Origin: JAFMDF01 sp965222705
GTDB taxonomy: Bacteria; Bacteroidota; Bacteroidia; Chitinophagales; Saprospiraceae
Direction: 5' to 3'
DNA length: 64,000 nucleotides
Assembly (NCBI GenBank): GCA_965222705.1
Contig: CBDCUO010000045.1
Coordinates: 1 to 64,000 of the forward strand
The notes beneath the pieces were generated by a model that was given only the letters and a program-made list of their open reading frames with translations, made no database searches and was not told the origin of the DNA. The position numbers were made by a program, and so were the translations under genes. How positions within the stretch are numbered: the first letter of the stretch is position 1; each line of letters opens with the position of its first letter. Shown here piece after piece: positions 44,654 to 54,134 of the stretch.

Positions 44654-47083
44654 CTAACCTTGTCTTCTAGCCCGACGTTGTTCTTCTGCTGCCCCAGTAG
44701 TTCTTCGTCTTGCACCTTGCACCGTATGCTTCCCAAAACGATAGGTAAAAGAAAGTGTCCCAATTCTGGTTTCTCGATAGCTGGTATAGCTTTGATTAAT
44801 ATTTCCAAATTGAGTAGTCCCTCTTGGGAAACCCGTCCAGAAAATATCTCGGACATTCAGGCGCAAGGAGCCTTTTCCATCCAATAGCCTTTTTTGTACA
44901 CCTGCGGTCACTTGTCCAAATGGTCGAATATCTGTAATGGTCAGCCTGTTTTTGTGCACATAAAAACCACCCAATTCGATACTAAATCCATTGCCTAGGC
45001 GAAAGGAATTAATTGCATTAAAACTAAAAGAAAGCGGATTGCTATCCAGTAATTCAAACCCTGCCACTTCTCCTTTGAAATGATTTTTGAAAATATTGAC
45101 ATTGGCATTGCCCGTCCACCATTTCGCAATATTGAGCGGAATATTAAAGGTAAGTGATATATTTTCCAATTGTGCTAGATTAATAATGCCTACAATGGTC
45201 GTTTTTTGAGCATCGTCTTGCAGAAAAACATTGGTGATATTATTATCCCTAATGCTGTAACTGAGTGTGGTGGTAAATCGTTGTTTAAAAGTATGCGACA
45301 ATTCCAGCGCATAGGTTAGCTGAGGCTGCAAAAAAGGATTGCCTTCCCGAAAGGTCGTTGGGTCCACAAAAGCACGGAAGGGATTTAATTGTTGGTAATT
45401 CGGACGGTTGATGCGTCTGCTCAAAGAAAGCCCCCAAAGGTGTTTTTGAGAAGGGGTATAATTCAGAAAAGCACTTGGAAACAACTGCGTATAATTGCGC
45501 TTAAAGGTAGAATCGGTAGTAATTTGCTCCCCTTTGGCAATGGTTTGTTCCGTTCGCAAACCCAGTTGCAACTGCCATTTTCCAAGTTGTTTATTCCAAT
45601 TAAGATAAGCTGCATTGATATTTTCGTGATAGATAAAATGATTACTTTGGCGGGTGTCCAAAATTTCTTCCTCCTTTTCAAAAATGAAATATTGCAAATC
45701 ATTATCCGTCTTGACCCAACTCGCCTTTGCCCCCGTTTCTAGGGTTCCTGCTTTCCCCAAAGGATGCGTGTAATCTACTTTGACAGCATACAAATTTAAA
45801 AAGCCGGCTACATCGCCTCTCAAATAATTTTGATTATCAAAAATGCCCGCTGTATTCACAAAATTGCTGATAAATAACTGGTCGGCACTATTCCGATAAC
45901 GGGCATAATCAATATCTGTATTTAAGGATTTTCCGAGTTGGTCAAACTGATGCCGCAGGTTTAAGTTAAGGGTATAATGATACCAATTGTCTTGCAAATC
46001 ACTAAGGGTTGAAAACTGACCAACGGGATGGTTATTATTGAATACTTGGGTTTGATTCCTTCCTTCCGTGTTAAAACGATTGCTATGTCCACTCGCCAAC
46101 AAACCAATGATGGTCTTTTTGGTTGGAAAAAAATCAATGCCGACACGGGGCGCATGGGTTTTATAAGGAATGATTTGATTGTTTTCTTGGTCTAAGGTAG
46201 TTGTTGATAAGTCAGACTCTGCAAACCGTCGAGTGATAAAAATATCTGTAAAATACCTGCGCCAAGAATAGCTGTAATTAGAAAAGATATTCCAATATTT
46301 ATCTCGATAATTCCAATTAATACTGCCATTGGCTTTCCCATACCTTCCTTGTCCATAAGAAAGGGTCGCACTACCATTAGTGCCATGCCGCTTATCCCGT
46401 TTCATCACAATATTGATAATACCCGCACTTCCTTCTGCATCATAACGGGCAGATGGGTTGCTGATAATTTCAATTTTTTCAATCGCATCAGCCGTTGTTC
46501 CACGCAATAGATTGGATAACTCTGTACCCGATAAGCGAACCTGTTTGCCGTCCATTTGTAGGATGACGCCTGTTTTACCTTTAAGGGAAATATTGTCATT
46601 GGCATCAATAAACACACTCGGCGACCGTTCCAATACTTCCAATGCCGAAGCACCAGCATTGACGATACTATTTTCCACATTGACGACTATTTTATCCAAA
46701 TGTCGTTCGATAAAAGGTTTTTTGCTTGTAACGGTTGCCGCTTCCAAATTGACCGCAGTGGGTAGGAGTTGGAGTTTATCAAGTATATGATTGGACTGTT
46801 GGGTGGAAAGACTAAAAGGAGGAGAATAATTGGGAGCGTAGCCCATAAAAGAGGCTTGGATAAAGTATTGACCTGCTCGGGATAATTCTATCTGAAAAGT
46901 CCCATCTTCTTGGCTTAAGGCCCCTTTGACCAAGGCACTATCTTGGCTCTGATGCAGCGTGATATTGGCAAATTCAATGGGTTGACTATTTTCGTCTTGA
47001 ACCATTCCTCGTACCACAAATGGCTGCCCTTGTAGTACCCATATATATAAACAGGTAGATAAAGTGAGTATTAACTTCTTCAT
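44654..47083 (-). CDS. Outer membrane beta-barrel receptor (TonB-dependent receptor-like)
   Basis: An 809-residue protein with signal peptide (about 1-19), carboxypeptidase-regulatory-like domain (about 22-105: ANITLHQSQDSALVKGALSQ, YFIQASFMGY), plug (about 120-225: KIVVNVENSIVNAGASALEV, KGKTGVILQMDGKQVRL, IEIISNPSARYDAEGSAGII) and a large C-terminal barrel ending with alternating aromatic strands. A tail rich in Arg and Gly follows the last strand. It belongs with the fragment at 1-477. Receptors of this family lack a SusD partner, and none is present. The next gene upstream is a GlxA-type regulator on the same strand, 69 bp away. Confidence 0.88.
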   Translation of the reverse strand: MKKLILTLSTCLYIWVLQGQPFVVRGMVQDENSQPIEFANITLHQSQDSALVKGALSQEDGTFQIELSRAGQYFIQASFMGYAPNYSPPFSLSTQQSNHILDKLQLLPTAVNLEAATVTSKKPFIERHLDKIVVNVENSIVNAGASALEVLERSPSVFIDANDNISLKGKTGVILQMDGKQVRLSGTELSNLLRGTTADAIEKIEIISNPSARYDAEGSAGIINIVMKRDKRHGTNGSATLSYGQGRYGKANGSINWNYRDKYWNIFSNYSYSWRRYFTDIFITRRFAESDLSTTTLDQENNQIIPYKTHAPRVGIDFFPTKKTIIGLLASGHSNRFNTEGRNQTQVFNNNHPVGQFSTLSDLQDNWYHYTLNLNLRHQFDQLGKSLNTDIDYARYRNSADQLFISNFVNTAGIFDNQNYLRGDVAGFLNLYAVKVDYTHPLGKAGTLETGAKASWVKTDNDLQYFIFEKEEEILDTRQSNHFIYHENINAAYLNWNKQLGKWQLQLGLRTEQTIAKGEQITTDSTFKRNYTQLFPSAFLNYTPSQKHLWGLSLSRRINRPNYQQLNPFRAFVDPTTFREGNPFLQPQLTYALELSHTFKQRFTTTLSYSIRDNNITNVFLQDDAQKTTIVGIINLAQLENISLTFNIPLNIAKWWTGNANVNIFKNHFKGEVAGFELLDSNPLSFSFNAINSFRLGNGFSIELGGFYVHKNRLTITDIRPFGQVTAGVQKRLLDGKGSLRLNVRDIFWTGFPRGTTQFGNINQSYTSYRETRIGTLSFTYRFGKHTVQGARRRTTGAAEEQRRARRQG

Positions 47084-47152
47084 CGAGTGATTTCTTTAAA
47101 TCACAAAGATGGAAGAAGGGACAGGTAAAAAATAGTAAAAATTCGACAGTCT

Positions 47153-48133
47153 TCAATGATGATTAACACCATACTTATACTTGTACTCCGAAGGCGTCAT
47201 ACCCGTTAGTCTTTTAAATATCATTCTAAAAGTAGCCCCATCTTTATATCCACATTGAAAGATGATTTCATTGATGGTATCCGATTTTTTTTCCAACATT
47301 CTTTTGGCTGCTTCGATTCTGACTTGCTGTAAATATTCAATTGGGGTGATGCCAGTGGCGTTTTTAAATCGGCGGATTAATGTGCGTGGACTAAAAGCAA
47401 ATTTTTTGGCCAAAACCGCCATAAAAATTTCTTCATCATAGTGTTGTTCCATATATTCTTGCAGCTTTTTAATAGCAATATCATCGTGGTGGTACAGTTG
47501 GTTCAAAATCATGAAGGGTCTTTGCGAATTTCTATTCAGGTCCACCTGAAAAGATTTGGATAGCCAAATGGCTGTTTCCCTATCAACAAATTTTTCTACC
47601 AAATATAATAGCAAGTTCAAAGAAGAAAAAGCGCCCGCGCTGGTATAGATGCCATCTTCATCTGTCACAATCTTTTCATTTTCTAGTAGGGCTTGGGGAA
47701 ATCTTATGGAAAAATCGCTGGAGAATGCCCAATGGGTCGTACATTTTTTGCCATTTAAGGTTCCTGCCGCTGCTAGCAAAAAAGCCCCGGTACACATACT
47801 CGCCAATTCTGTCTGTTGGTCTTCATGTTGATTTTTTAACCATTGAATCAATCGGCTATTTTCTTTCAGCGGCTGCTCCATATCCCCGATGAAGCCCGGC
47901 ACAATGATGAGGTCAATGTCGGAGGATAAGTCCTTGATAAGTGTGGCTTTAAAGCCGAAAAGACCATTGTACAGCCAGTTGACGCTGGTTTGACTGGCCA
48001 GTTCCAAATCAAAAACAGGTGGTTTATTAATGGATAGCTGATACCTATTTGCCTGCGACAGAAAAAAATAGGCAGACATAATACCGTCTGGTAAAACCTC
48101 TCCTTTTGGTATAATAATTACTGTTTTAATCAT
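47153..48133 (-). CDS. GlxA-type AraC-family regulator with DJ-1/PfpI domain
   Basis: A 326-residue regulator. The N-terminal DJ-1/PfpI-like domain (about 1-190) includes the cysteine elbow SMCTGAFLLAAAGTLNGK; the C-terminal AraC HTH pair (about 215-320) has EIFMAVLAKKFAFSPRTLIR and EIIFQCGYKDGATFRMIFKR. These proteins generally do not act as peptidases but sense small metabolites. The upstream DNA (48134-48220) is shared with the divergent barrel-protein gene. Could regulate either neighbour. Confidence 0.88.
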   Translation of the reverse strand: MIKTVIIIPKGEVLPDGIMSAYFFLSQANRYQLSINKPPVFDLELASQTSVNWLYNGLFGFKATLIKDLSSDIDLIIVPGFIGDMEQPLKENSRLIQWLKNQHEDQQTELASMCTGAFLLAAAGTLNGKKCTTHWAFSSDFSIRFPQALLENEKIVTDEDGIYTSAGAFSSLNLLLYLVEKFVDRETAIWLSKSFQVDLNRNSQRPFMILNQLYHHDDIAIKKLQEYMEQHYDEEIFMAVLAKKFAFSPRTLIRRFKNATGITPIEYLQQVRIEAAKRMLEKKSDTINEIIFQCGYKDGATFRMIFKRLTGMTPSEYKYKYGVNHH

Positions 48134-48220
48134 TGGCGTAAATACCTTTATAAATTGGCAAATTTACATGATTTATCCTATTAATTATGGATTAATTTTG
48201 TAATACTAAATTGTAAGCAT

Positions 48221-48895
48221 TTGAAATCAATCATTCACCTGACTTTCGCCTTTCTTTTATTGAGTCTCAAAAGCTCTGGGCAGTCCACAGACTGGTCTAT
48301 ATCTCTTTCTTTAGGTATGATTCTTCCTTATGGCGAATTTGAAGTCATCCGACCTAATGGTAAAACCGTTCAAACCGATATTGAGTCGGGCTTCGGTTTT
48401 CAATTGGGGGTATGCAAGCAATTGAACGCTAAATGGTCGCTAGAGGTGGGAACAGGCTTTGGTTCCAAGCATAGCTTTTCCATTGTTCAGAATTTTCCGG
48501 ATGGCTCGGATTTTGCAGCGGCTGACCGCCTAAAGCCTACTTTTCTCTATATAAAGGGTAATTATAAAGTACTAAACAAAAAAGCCATACAGGTCGGGAT
48601 GGCTTTAAATTTAGGCTATGTGCTGTTTAATGACATCGTGCTGCCGAGTGCTGGTCCGCCTTATGACAGGGTTGCGCCTTTAGTTATTGATTCGAAAAAT
48701 AAATGGGGAATGGGGTTAGGAGTAAATACGCTAAAAAAAATAAATCAACGGTTAAGCGCAAAAGCGGCTTTAGACCTATTCATCAATAGGTATCAGGGCG
48801 TTTTTGCGACTGAAGATGACGCTGACCCATTTAGCGATATAGATTTGGGATTTAATCCAATTAGAATGTCGGTGGGATTGCTATATCACCTTTAA
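48221..48895 (+). CDS. Small outer membrane beta-barrel protein
   Basis: A 224-residue protein that starts at TTG; no suitable ATG precedes the signal peptide (about 1-21, ending SSGQ). The mature part has eight or so amphipathic strands (WSISLSLGMILPYGEFEV, GFGFQLGVCKQLNAKWSLEV, IQVGMALNLGYVLF), ending with MSVGLLYHL, an aromatic-ending C-terminal strand. This matches the OmpW/porin-family barrel proteins of Bacteroidota. No function assigned. A serine hydrolase gene follows 42 bp downstream. Confidence 0.75.
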   Translation: MKSIIHLTFAFLLLSLKSSGQSTDWSISLSLGMILPYGEFEVIRPNGKTVQTDIESGFGFQLGVCKQLNAKWSLEVGTGFGSKHSFSIVQNFPDGSDFAAADRLKPTFLYIKGNYKVLNKKAIQVGMALNLGYVLFNDIVLPSAGPPYDRVAPLVIDSKNKWGMGLGVNTLKKINQRLSAKAALDLFINRYQGVFATEDDADPFSDIDLGFNPIRMSVGLLYHL

Positions 48896-48937
48896 CAAAG
48901 TCCAATTTTTTATAAAAAATCACTAAAAATATCACTC

Positions 48938-50143
48938 ATGAAAAGACTGTTTTTTTTGTTATTATTGGCTTTACCCCAACTAATAACGGCTCAAATGGCT
49001 TCTCAAAACAAAAATGGTTATACTAACCTAATCAACCGATTCCATGAATATGTGGATAATGGAGAATTGGCAGGAACCGTCATTTTTCTGGAAAAAAATG
49101 GTGTTCTAACCAAAGATGCCTATGGCTACCAAGATATAGAAACCCAAACCCCTCTTTCAGAAAATAGTATCTTTCGGCTGGCCTCTATGACCAAGCCACT
49201 AGTCGCAACAGCCACCATGCAGTTAGTCGAGCAGGGCAAAATAAACTTGGATGATCCCGTTGCAAATTATATCCCCCAAGTAGCGCAAATGCGTATTTAT
49301 GACGGCACAGAAACAGGCAGAAAACCCCATGTTACCATGACCATTCGCCAATTGCTATCGCATACATCGGGTAGCACCAGCAGTCTAGATTTTTCAGCTG
49401 CCGGAAAGGCAACGGACAAAGTGTTTGCTCAGAGAAAGATAACCAGCCTAGAGGAATTGGTCGAATCAATATGTAGCACCCAACTCGCCTTTGAACCCGG
49501 TGAAGGCTGGTCTTATGGCTTTAGCAATGACTTATTGGCCTATATTATTGAAAAAGTTACGGGAACGACCATTGACGACTATCTGAATGAATATATTCTA
49601 AAGCCACTTGAAATGCACCATACGGGTTTTCATGTAAAGAACGTGGCCTCGCTCACTTCCGTTTATGCTACGAATCCAGAGGGAGGGCTTAAGGCGATCG
49701 AAACTGCAGCAAAAAGCAGATATGTCAACGGGAAAAATATGGCTCGTGGCAATGGCGGATTGGCTGGCACCGCCGGCGATTACCTCAATTTCTGTCGCAT
49801 GATTCTAAATAATGGGACTTTTAAAGATAAAGTTATTTTAAAGCCTTCCTCTTTAAAAATCATGATGGAAAACGTAGTGCCAGCGCAATATTTTCCAATA
49901 AAAGTAGCTACCAATGAAATGATTGGTCAGGGTTATGGGTTGGGATTTGGCGTTGTGCTAGATAATTCTCCATTTGGTACGAAAGGGGATGTTTATTGGC
50001 CTGGTGCTTTATATACCTATTTCTTCGTCAGCCCCGAAAATAAGGCGATCGGGATTTTTATGACCCAACTTTATGATATGAATAAAATGGGAATGATTTG
50101 GGAATTTCATGACTTGGCGACCAAAGCCTTATACTGGAAATAA
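48938..50143 (+). CDS. Serine hydrolase, class C beta-lactamase-like
   Basis: A 401-residue secreted protein (signal about 1-19, ending ITAQ). The active-site serine lies in ASMTKPLVATATM (SxxK), with the second element in GWSYGFSNDLLAYIIEKVTG (YxN-like position) and a Gly-rich third element GNGGLAGTAGDYLNF. It belongs to the esterase/beta-lactamase superfamily; the substrate is more often an ester or D-amino peptide than an antibiotic. Its stop overlaps the next start (TAATG). Confidence 0.85.
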   Translation: MKRLFFLLLLALPQLITAQMASQNKNGYTNLINRFHEYVDNGELAGTVIFLEKNGVLTKDAYGYQDIETQTPLSENSIFRLASMTKPLVATATMQLVEQGKINLDDPVANYIPQVAQMRIYDGTETGRKPHVTMTIRQLLSHTSGSTSSLDFSAAGKATDKVFAQRKITSLEELVESICSTQLAFEPGEGWSYGFSNDLLAYIIEKVTGTTIDDYLNEYILKPLEMHHTGFHVKNVASLTSVYATNPEGGLKAIETAAKSRYVNGKNMARGNGGLAGTAGDYLNFCRMILNNGTFKDKVILKPSSLKIMMENVVPAQYFPIKVATNEMIGQGYGLGFGVVLDNSPFGTKGDVYWPGALYTYFFVSPENKAIGIFMTQLYDMNKMGMIWEFHDLATKALYWK

Positions 50144-50856
50144 TGGCGGTCTTACCCCGCATTATGGCTAATAACGGAGGTAGAGTCCCCTGGGAAGTTC
50201 ATCGGTACTTGCAACTAAGATTGTCCTTTGGCGGACTTGCTTTTGCCTTAAAGTGGAATAAGGCAGGAACAACCACAAGGGATATTTTAATAGATATTTC
50301 CAACCAGAAGGTCACGTTTTATGACTTTCCTTCCAAAGGAAAAATCGGTACCTGGCAATCGGGTGCCGTTTCTATTGATACCTGGGTAAGACATAAGCCG
50401 AGAGAATACTTTTCCCATTGGAGAAGAACCTTTTACTGGGATGATTTGGACTTGCTTTATTTTGCCGGATATGCCTGTTTCAACTATTTTGTTTTTCCTT
50501 ATATTTTGGTCAACCAACATTGTCAGGTCATGAGCACCCAAAAAGTAACATATCAAAATAAAAGCCTGTTAAGATTGGATGTTGAATTTGGGTCGGAAAT
50601 GCCTACCCATTCTCAATACCAGGCATTTTATTTTGATGCGGAGGGTCGCCTAATACGACATGACTACAACCCCGAAGTGTTTATGTTATCTGCCAAAGCT
50701 GCCCATTTGTGTTTTCATCATACAAAAGTTAATGGCGTATGGTTTCCCATACAGAGAAAAGTGTTACCCCGTAAATCGGATGGAGGTCATGCTTCCCGTC
50801 CGATTTTGGTTTGGATAAACGTTGAAAGCATTCAGTTTTTAAAAGAAAAAAATTGA
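50143..50856 (+). CDS. Conserved hypothetical protein
   Basis: A 237-residue protein without signal peptide or transmembrane segment. It is beta-rich: RDILIDISNQKVTFYDFPSK, QYQAFYFDAEGRLIRHDYNP, KVNGVWFPIQRKVLPR. This alternating pattern with a ligand-like cavity is like LolA/lipoprotein-carrier folds, but I do not recognise a family. The TAATG overlap with the serine hydrolase gene implies that both are made together. It might bind or modify a small ligand released by that enzyme; this is speculation. Confidence 0.6.
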   Translation: MAVLPRIMANNGGRVPWEVHRYLQLRLSFGGLAFALKWNKAGTTTRDILIDISNQKVTFYDFPSKGKIGTWQSGAVSIDTWVRHKPREYFSHWRRTFYWDDLDLLYFAGYACFNYFVFPYILVNQHCQVMSTQKVTYQNKSLLRLDVEFGSEMPTHSQYQAFYFDAEGRLIRHDYNPEVFMLSAKAAHLCFHHTKVNGVWFPIQRKVLPRKSDGGHASRPILVWINVESIQFLKEKN

Positions 50857-50949
50857 CAAAGCTAGTTCTCAAAGCAAATGGGAACTTAAAAATAGAATGC
50901 GAAGTTATTTCGGTAGTTAAGAACTATTTTACTCGCTGAAATTGAAATT

Positions 50950-51714
50950 ATGTGCCCGAAAAAAAGCTACCGAATCTGGTTTACCCAGCGAAATGGTAGC
51001 ACCCTTTTGTGTAAAGGATTGGAGTCAACAGGCATTGCCGGCATACCAGGCGAATATTTTAACCTGATTAATACCGATTCATTAAGTGAACAACATGGTG
51101 TACAAACCTACGAGGAGTTAAAAGCAAAACTTTGGCAATTAGGCACTTCCAAAAATGGCATATTTGGTATTAAGCATTCTTGGTTCGCCGACCGACATGA
51201 AAAGATAAGTCGAGAAATCGCCGCATTAAGAGGCTGGGCTGCCACTCCCTCTATCAACCACGAGATATTATTTGCAGACCTTTTTCCCAATTGTAAGCAT
51301 ATTTACCTAACTCGGCGCAATAAGGTACGGCAGGCCGTTTCTTGGTGGAAGGCTATTCAGGACGATGTCTGGCATCTTGAAAAGGGGAAAGCGCACCAAA
51401 ATGATGCCGCTTTTTATGAGGAAAAATATGACTTTAATGCTTTAAACCATTTATTTAAAGAAGCAACTCTTAGAGAATGTGCCATTCAAGCTTATTTCAG
51501 CCAATATAGCATTACTGCCTTGACGCTGGTCTATGAAGATTTTATACAGGACTTTGAAGGCACTATTAGAAAAGTTGTGGATTACCTGGAAATAGATGCC
51601 TCCGATTTTACAGTCGGCGGCTTTTACTACAAAAAGACCGCTAGTACTGGTTCTGAACTATGGGTGCAGCGGTTTAGGAGGGAGTTGCAGGAAGGGATGC
51701 AACAGATCTGGTGA
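50950..51714 (+). CDS. Stf0-family sulfotransferase-like protein
   Basis: A 254-residue protein resembling Stf0 (trehalose 2-sulfotransferase) enzymes. A PAPS-binding loop lies at the N-terminus (YRIWFTQRNGSTLLCKGLES, about 6-25). The 3'-phosphate motif lies near CKHIYLTRRNKVRQAVSWWK (about 115-135), and a WxxAIQDDVWH segment follows. Length matches the family. It would transfer sulfate from PAPS to a sugar or lipid hydroxyl in the cytoplasm. No PAPS-synthesis genes are nearby. It stands alone, 93 bp after the hypothetical protein. Confidence 0.85.
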   Translation: MCPKKSYRIWFTQRNGSTLLCKGLESTGIAGIPGEYFNLINTDSLSEQHGVQTYEELKAKLWQLGTSKNGIFGIKHSWFADRHEKISREIAALRGWAATPSINHEILFADLFPNCKHIYLTRRNKVRQAVSWWKAIQDDVWHLEKGKAHQNDAAFYEEKYDFNALNHLFKEATLRECAIQAYFSQYSITALTLVYEDFIQDFEGTIRKVVDYLEIDASDFTVGGFYYKKTASTGSELWVQRFRRELQEGMQQIW

Positions 51715-51794
51715 TTTTCCTACGAAAGCCTTGTGTCGCTACCGAAATATAGATATTAGGATGAATGTCTTTTTCATATCGGGCTAGATATAGC

Positions 51795-52037
51795 TTAATC
51801 AAGCTGCTCTAAAATACGACTAATTCTCTGATTGCCTGGATTTAAATTCAAGGCTTTTTGATAAAATACTTTTGCTTCCGCTGGTTTTTCTATTTGCAAC
51901 AAACATTCTCCATAACTATCATAAACATTAAAGGAGTTGGGAAATAATTCCATATTCAATTTGAATAAGCCGACAGCTTGCTCCAGGTTTTTTTTGCGTA
52001 AAAAATGATAGCCCAAACTATTGATGGGTCTTTCCAA
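51795..52037 (-). pseudogene. TPR-containing gene fragment
   Basis: Eighty codons give MERPINSLGYHFLRKKNLEQ, AVGLFKLNMELFPNSFNVYD and SYGECLLQIEKPAEAKVFYQ, two TPR-type repeats. INxLGYxxLxxKxxxxAIxxF followed by YPxSxNVYDSxGE is the well-known C-terminal end of many Bacteroidota serine hydrolases and esterases. The catalytic part is missing upstream because the sigma factor region begins there. It is most likely a leftover 3' end of a hydrolase gene. Confidence 0.55.
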
Positions 52038-52154
52038 ATCAGCAGGTATTAGTTATTTTGCAAATAAGCCTATGCAAAATTGATTTTTTTTTCTTGCTTA
52101 GGGAAAAAAACACCTCGCTTCGTTGTCAAATGCAAAATTTCTGGAAAAACAGTG

Positions 52155-52715
52155 ATGTTGAATAGCAAAATAAGCCAACAATCCAAAATTTCTACTGAAT
52201 CCGAACTAATGGCAGCTTGTCGGAGGGGAGAGGCAATAGCATTTAGGAAGGTAATGGCCCAGCATCAATACCAGGTTCGGGCAACGGTTCTCAGTATGTT
52301 GGGCGATACAACAGAGGCGGAAGATATGGCGCAAGAAACTTTTATCCATTTTTTTGAATCGATACAAGATTTTCGAGAAGAGGCAAAAATTGGAACTTAT
52401 CTGACCCGCATTGCTATCAACCTTTCTTTGAATGAAATCAAGCGCAGAAAACGGAAAAGCCGTTGGCTCACTTTTATAAAAAAAGAAGCGGTAGCTGTAA
52501 CCGCCGAACAGGAACAATGGGACACCAAACAATGGGTGCATCAAGCGTTGCAATTATTAGAACCGGCGTTTCGTGCCGTAGTGGTTTTGAGAATACTGGA
52601 TGGCTATTCTGTCAAAGAGACTGCCCAAATATTGCAATTGCCGCAAGGAACGGTAGCATCTCGCTTGGCTAGAGGGCAGCAAAAATTGAAAACTATTTTA
52701 GAAAAAATATTATGA
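52155..52715 (+). CDS. ECF-type RNA polymerase sigma factor
   Basis: A 186-residue sigma factor; I use ATG 52155 (MLNSKISQQ), 25 codons downstream of another possible start, because region 2 then begins at the normal distance. Region 2 has LMAACRRGEAIAFRKVM and DTTEAEDMAQETFIHFFESI; region 4 has LEPAFRAVVVLRILDGYSVK, ETAQILQLPQGTVASRLARG. The stop overlaps the anti-sigma start (ATGA-type, 52712). It probably controls the downstream envelope genes. Confidence 0.9.
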   Translation: MLNSKISQQSKISTESELMAACRRGEAIAFRKVMAQHQYQVRATVLSMLGDTTEAEDMAQETFIHFFESIQDFREEAKIGTYLTRIAINLSLNEIKRRKRKSRWLTFIKKEAVAVTAEQEQWDTKQWVHQALQLLEPAFRAVVVLRILDGYSVKETAQILQLPQGTVASRLARGQQKLKTILEKIL

Positions 52716-53125
52716 AAAAAAATTGGAAAAACGACTTGGATTTATTGATTTATTCACTTGATAATGAACTGACAGAAGCAGAGCAAGCGCAATTGGATAC
52801 TGCGTTGGTGGCCTCCGCTATATTACGAGAAGAACGCAGGAAATATTTAAAAATGAAGACGTTAGTTGCCGACCTGTCTTTTTCAGAATCACCGCAATTT
52901 GCCGAGCAGGTGCTACAAAAATGGAAGGATAGGCAGCCTAGAAATAATTTCCAACAACAACTAATACAGTTGTTTCCTCGGGTAGCAGCGGCTGCTATTT
53001 TGGTGTTTTTTACTCTATGGTTAGGTATTCAGTATGCCGGAATAACGATGGATTTAGAAGGCGTTCTTTTGGTCGGAGCAATTACACCTGACGAGGCGAT
53101 TCAATTATTGTCGAAATGTAACTAA
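52712..53125 (+). CDS. Anti-sigma factor-like membrane protein
   Basis: A 137-residue protein. The cytoplasmic N-terminus (LDLLIYSLDNELTEAEQAQL) is a zinc-less anti-sigma-like start; one transmembrane helix (about 89-107, VAAAAILVFFTLWLGIQY) is followed by a short outside tail with a final cysteine. Its coupling to the sigma gene by a 4-bp overlap supports the role. Confidence 0.75.
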   Translation: MKKNWKNDLDLLIYSLDNELTEAEQAQLDTALVASAILREERRKYLKMKTLVADLSFSESPQFAEQVLQKWKDRQPRNNFQQQLIQLFPRVAAAAILVFFTLWLGIQYAGITMDLEGVLLVGAITPDEAIQLLSKCN

Positions 53126-53251
53126 CTAGGAGTCAGGCGTTAAGAGTCAGAGTGTTTAAGGTAAAAAAGGTAGTATTTCCTTTAATCGAAGGCGAAATTA
53201 TTCTCATTTTTTGAATATTTACCTGACCCCTGATTGTTGACTCCTAACTAG
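53122..53251. repeat. Imperfect inverted-repeat intergenic unit
   Basis: Arms of 29 bp (53122-53150 and 53223-53251) match in about 20 positions; the best part is TAGGAGTCA against its complement. The repeated AGTCAG words on both sides are typical of short palindromic units scattered through Bacteroidota genomes. It sits between the anti-sigma gene and the thioredoxin-like gene and may modulate readthrough. Confidence 0.5.
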
Positions 53252-53266
53252 TAAAATATAATAATT

Positions 53267-54067
53267 ATGAAAACGATACTCCTTATGTTGGGGTTAATTG
53301 GAATTGGTTTTTCTGGAGGCTATCTCCTCCACGCCGCCATGATACAACAACATTTAAAACAAATAAGAAATGCTAAACCGTACACTGTTATCGAGCCTTC
53401 TATGCTGAAAGGAATGGACTTGACAAAGGAACAAAAAGCAGCGGCCAATACCCTTCTTTTGGAATACGAACATAAAATAGAACAGGCATATCAGCATTTT
53501 CCACATCATCGAAATCGCTTGTTAGATACCCTGCATAATAGACTCCTATCGCTTGTGGCCAATACCCAAACAAAAAAAATGGGTTCTTCTTCCAATTTGC
53601 ATGAGTTGCCTATTCAAACTACAGACAACCTAGCCGCTTTTTGGAAGCAAATAGGGCATACTGTTGACCAATTCGATTCTGACTTTTCTTTGGAAACTGT
53701 AGAAGACCAATTAACGATTATCTACATTCCGGGCAGCAATGATCCTTTTGGTAAAGTCTATGACAAACATAAAGGAAAAAAGATTGCGGATAAGGTACAA
53801 TTTATCGGTGGGTTCAAAGAAATGATGAAGGGTTGGAATCCTGAACAAAAGAAAAGCCATTTGCAAGAGGCCTTTCAATTCCGCTATGGCAAAGACCATT
53901 TCCCTATTTTACTAGACCTCGAAAGCGACATTGCTCAACTATTATCCATCAAAGGTTATACGATTTTAAAAATTTCCAAAAAGGATAATAAAATTATAGA
54001 GCAAAAGAGCTTTGGTTTCAACAGAATGGATTTTTTTAAAGCATTGAAACCTTATTTTAAAAAATAA
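53267..54067 (+). CDS. Membrane-anchored protein with thioredoxin-like C-terminal domain
   Basis: A 266-residue protein with one N-terminal hydrophobic helix (about 4-24). Residues about 45-95 are helical and resemble Spy/CpxP-type chaperones (LTKEQKAAANTLLLEYEHKI, LLDTLHNRLLSLV). The C-terminal part (about 115-266) looks like a thioredoxin fold (LTIIYIPGSNDPFGKVYDKH, FPILLDLESDIAQLLSIKGY) without a CxxC pair, so it is unlikely to be a disulfide enzyme. It may sense or buffer envelope stress within the sigma regulon. Confidence 0.6.
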   Translation: MKTILLMLGLIGIGFSGGYLLHAAMIQQHLKQIRNAKPYTVIEPSMLKGMDLTKEQKAAANTLLLEYEHKIEQAYQHFPHHRNRLLDTLHNRLLSLVANTQTKKMGSSSNLHELPIQTTDNLAAFWKQIGHTVDQFDSDFSLETVEDQLTIIYIPGSNDPFGKVYDKHKGKKIADKVQFIGGFKEMMKGWNPEQKKSHLQEAFQFRYGKDHFPILLDLESDIAQLLSIKGYTILKISKKDNKIIEQKSFGFNRMDFFKALKPYFKK

Positions 54068-54075
54068 GGAACATA

Positions 54076-54106
54076 GATATGCCAAATTTCGAAAATTTGG
54101 CATATC
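54076..54106. terminator. Perfect 14-bp hairpin between genes
   Basis: GATATGCCAAATTT, loop CGA, and the exact complement form a strong hairpin nine bases after the stop of the thioredoxin-like gene. No clear U-run follows, so it may act as a bidirectional terminator, an RNA-stability element or a protein-binding palindrome. Confidence 0.4.
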
Positions 54107-54134
54107 TCCTTGGCACAACTAGACCATCACTCTA

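Noticed and set aside
53122..53251. Possible CRISPR-like or phage attachment repeat
   Set aside because: There are only two imperfect inverted arms, with no direct repeats or spacers and no integrase gene nearby.
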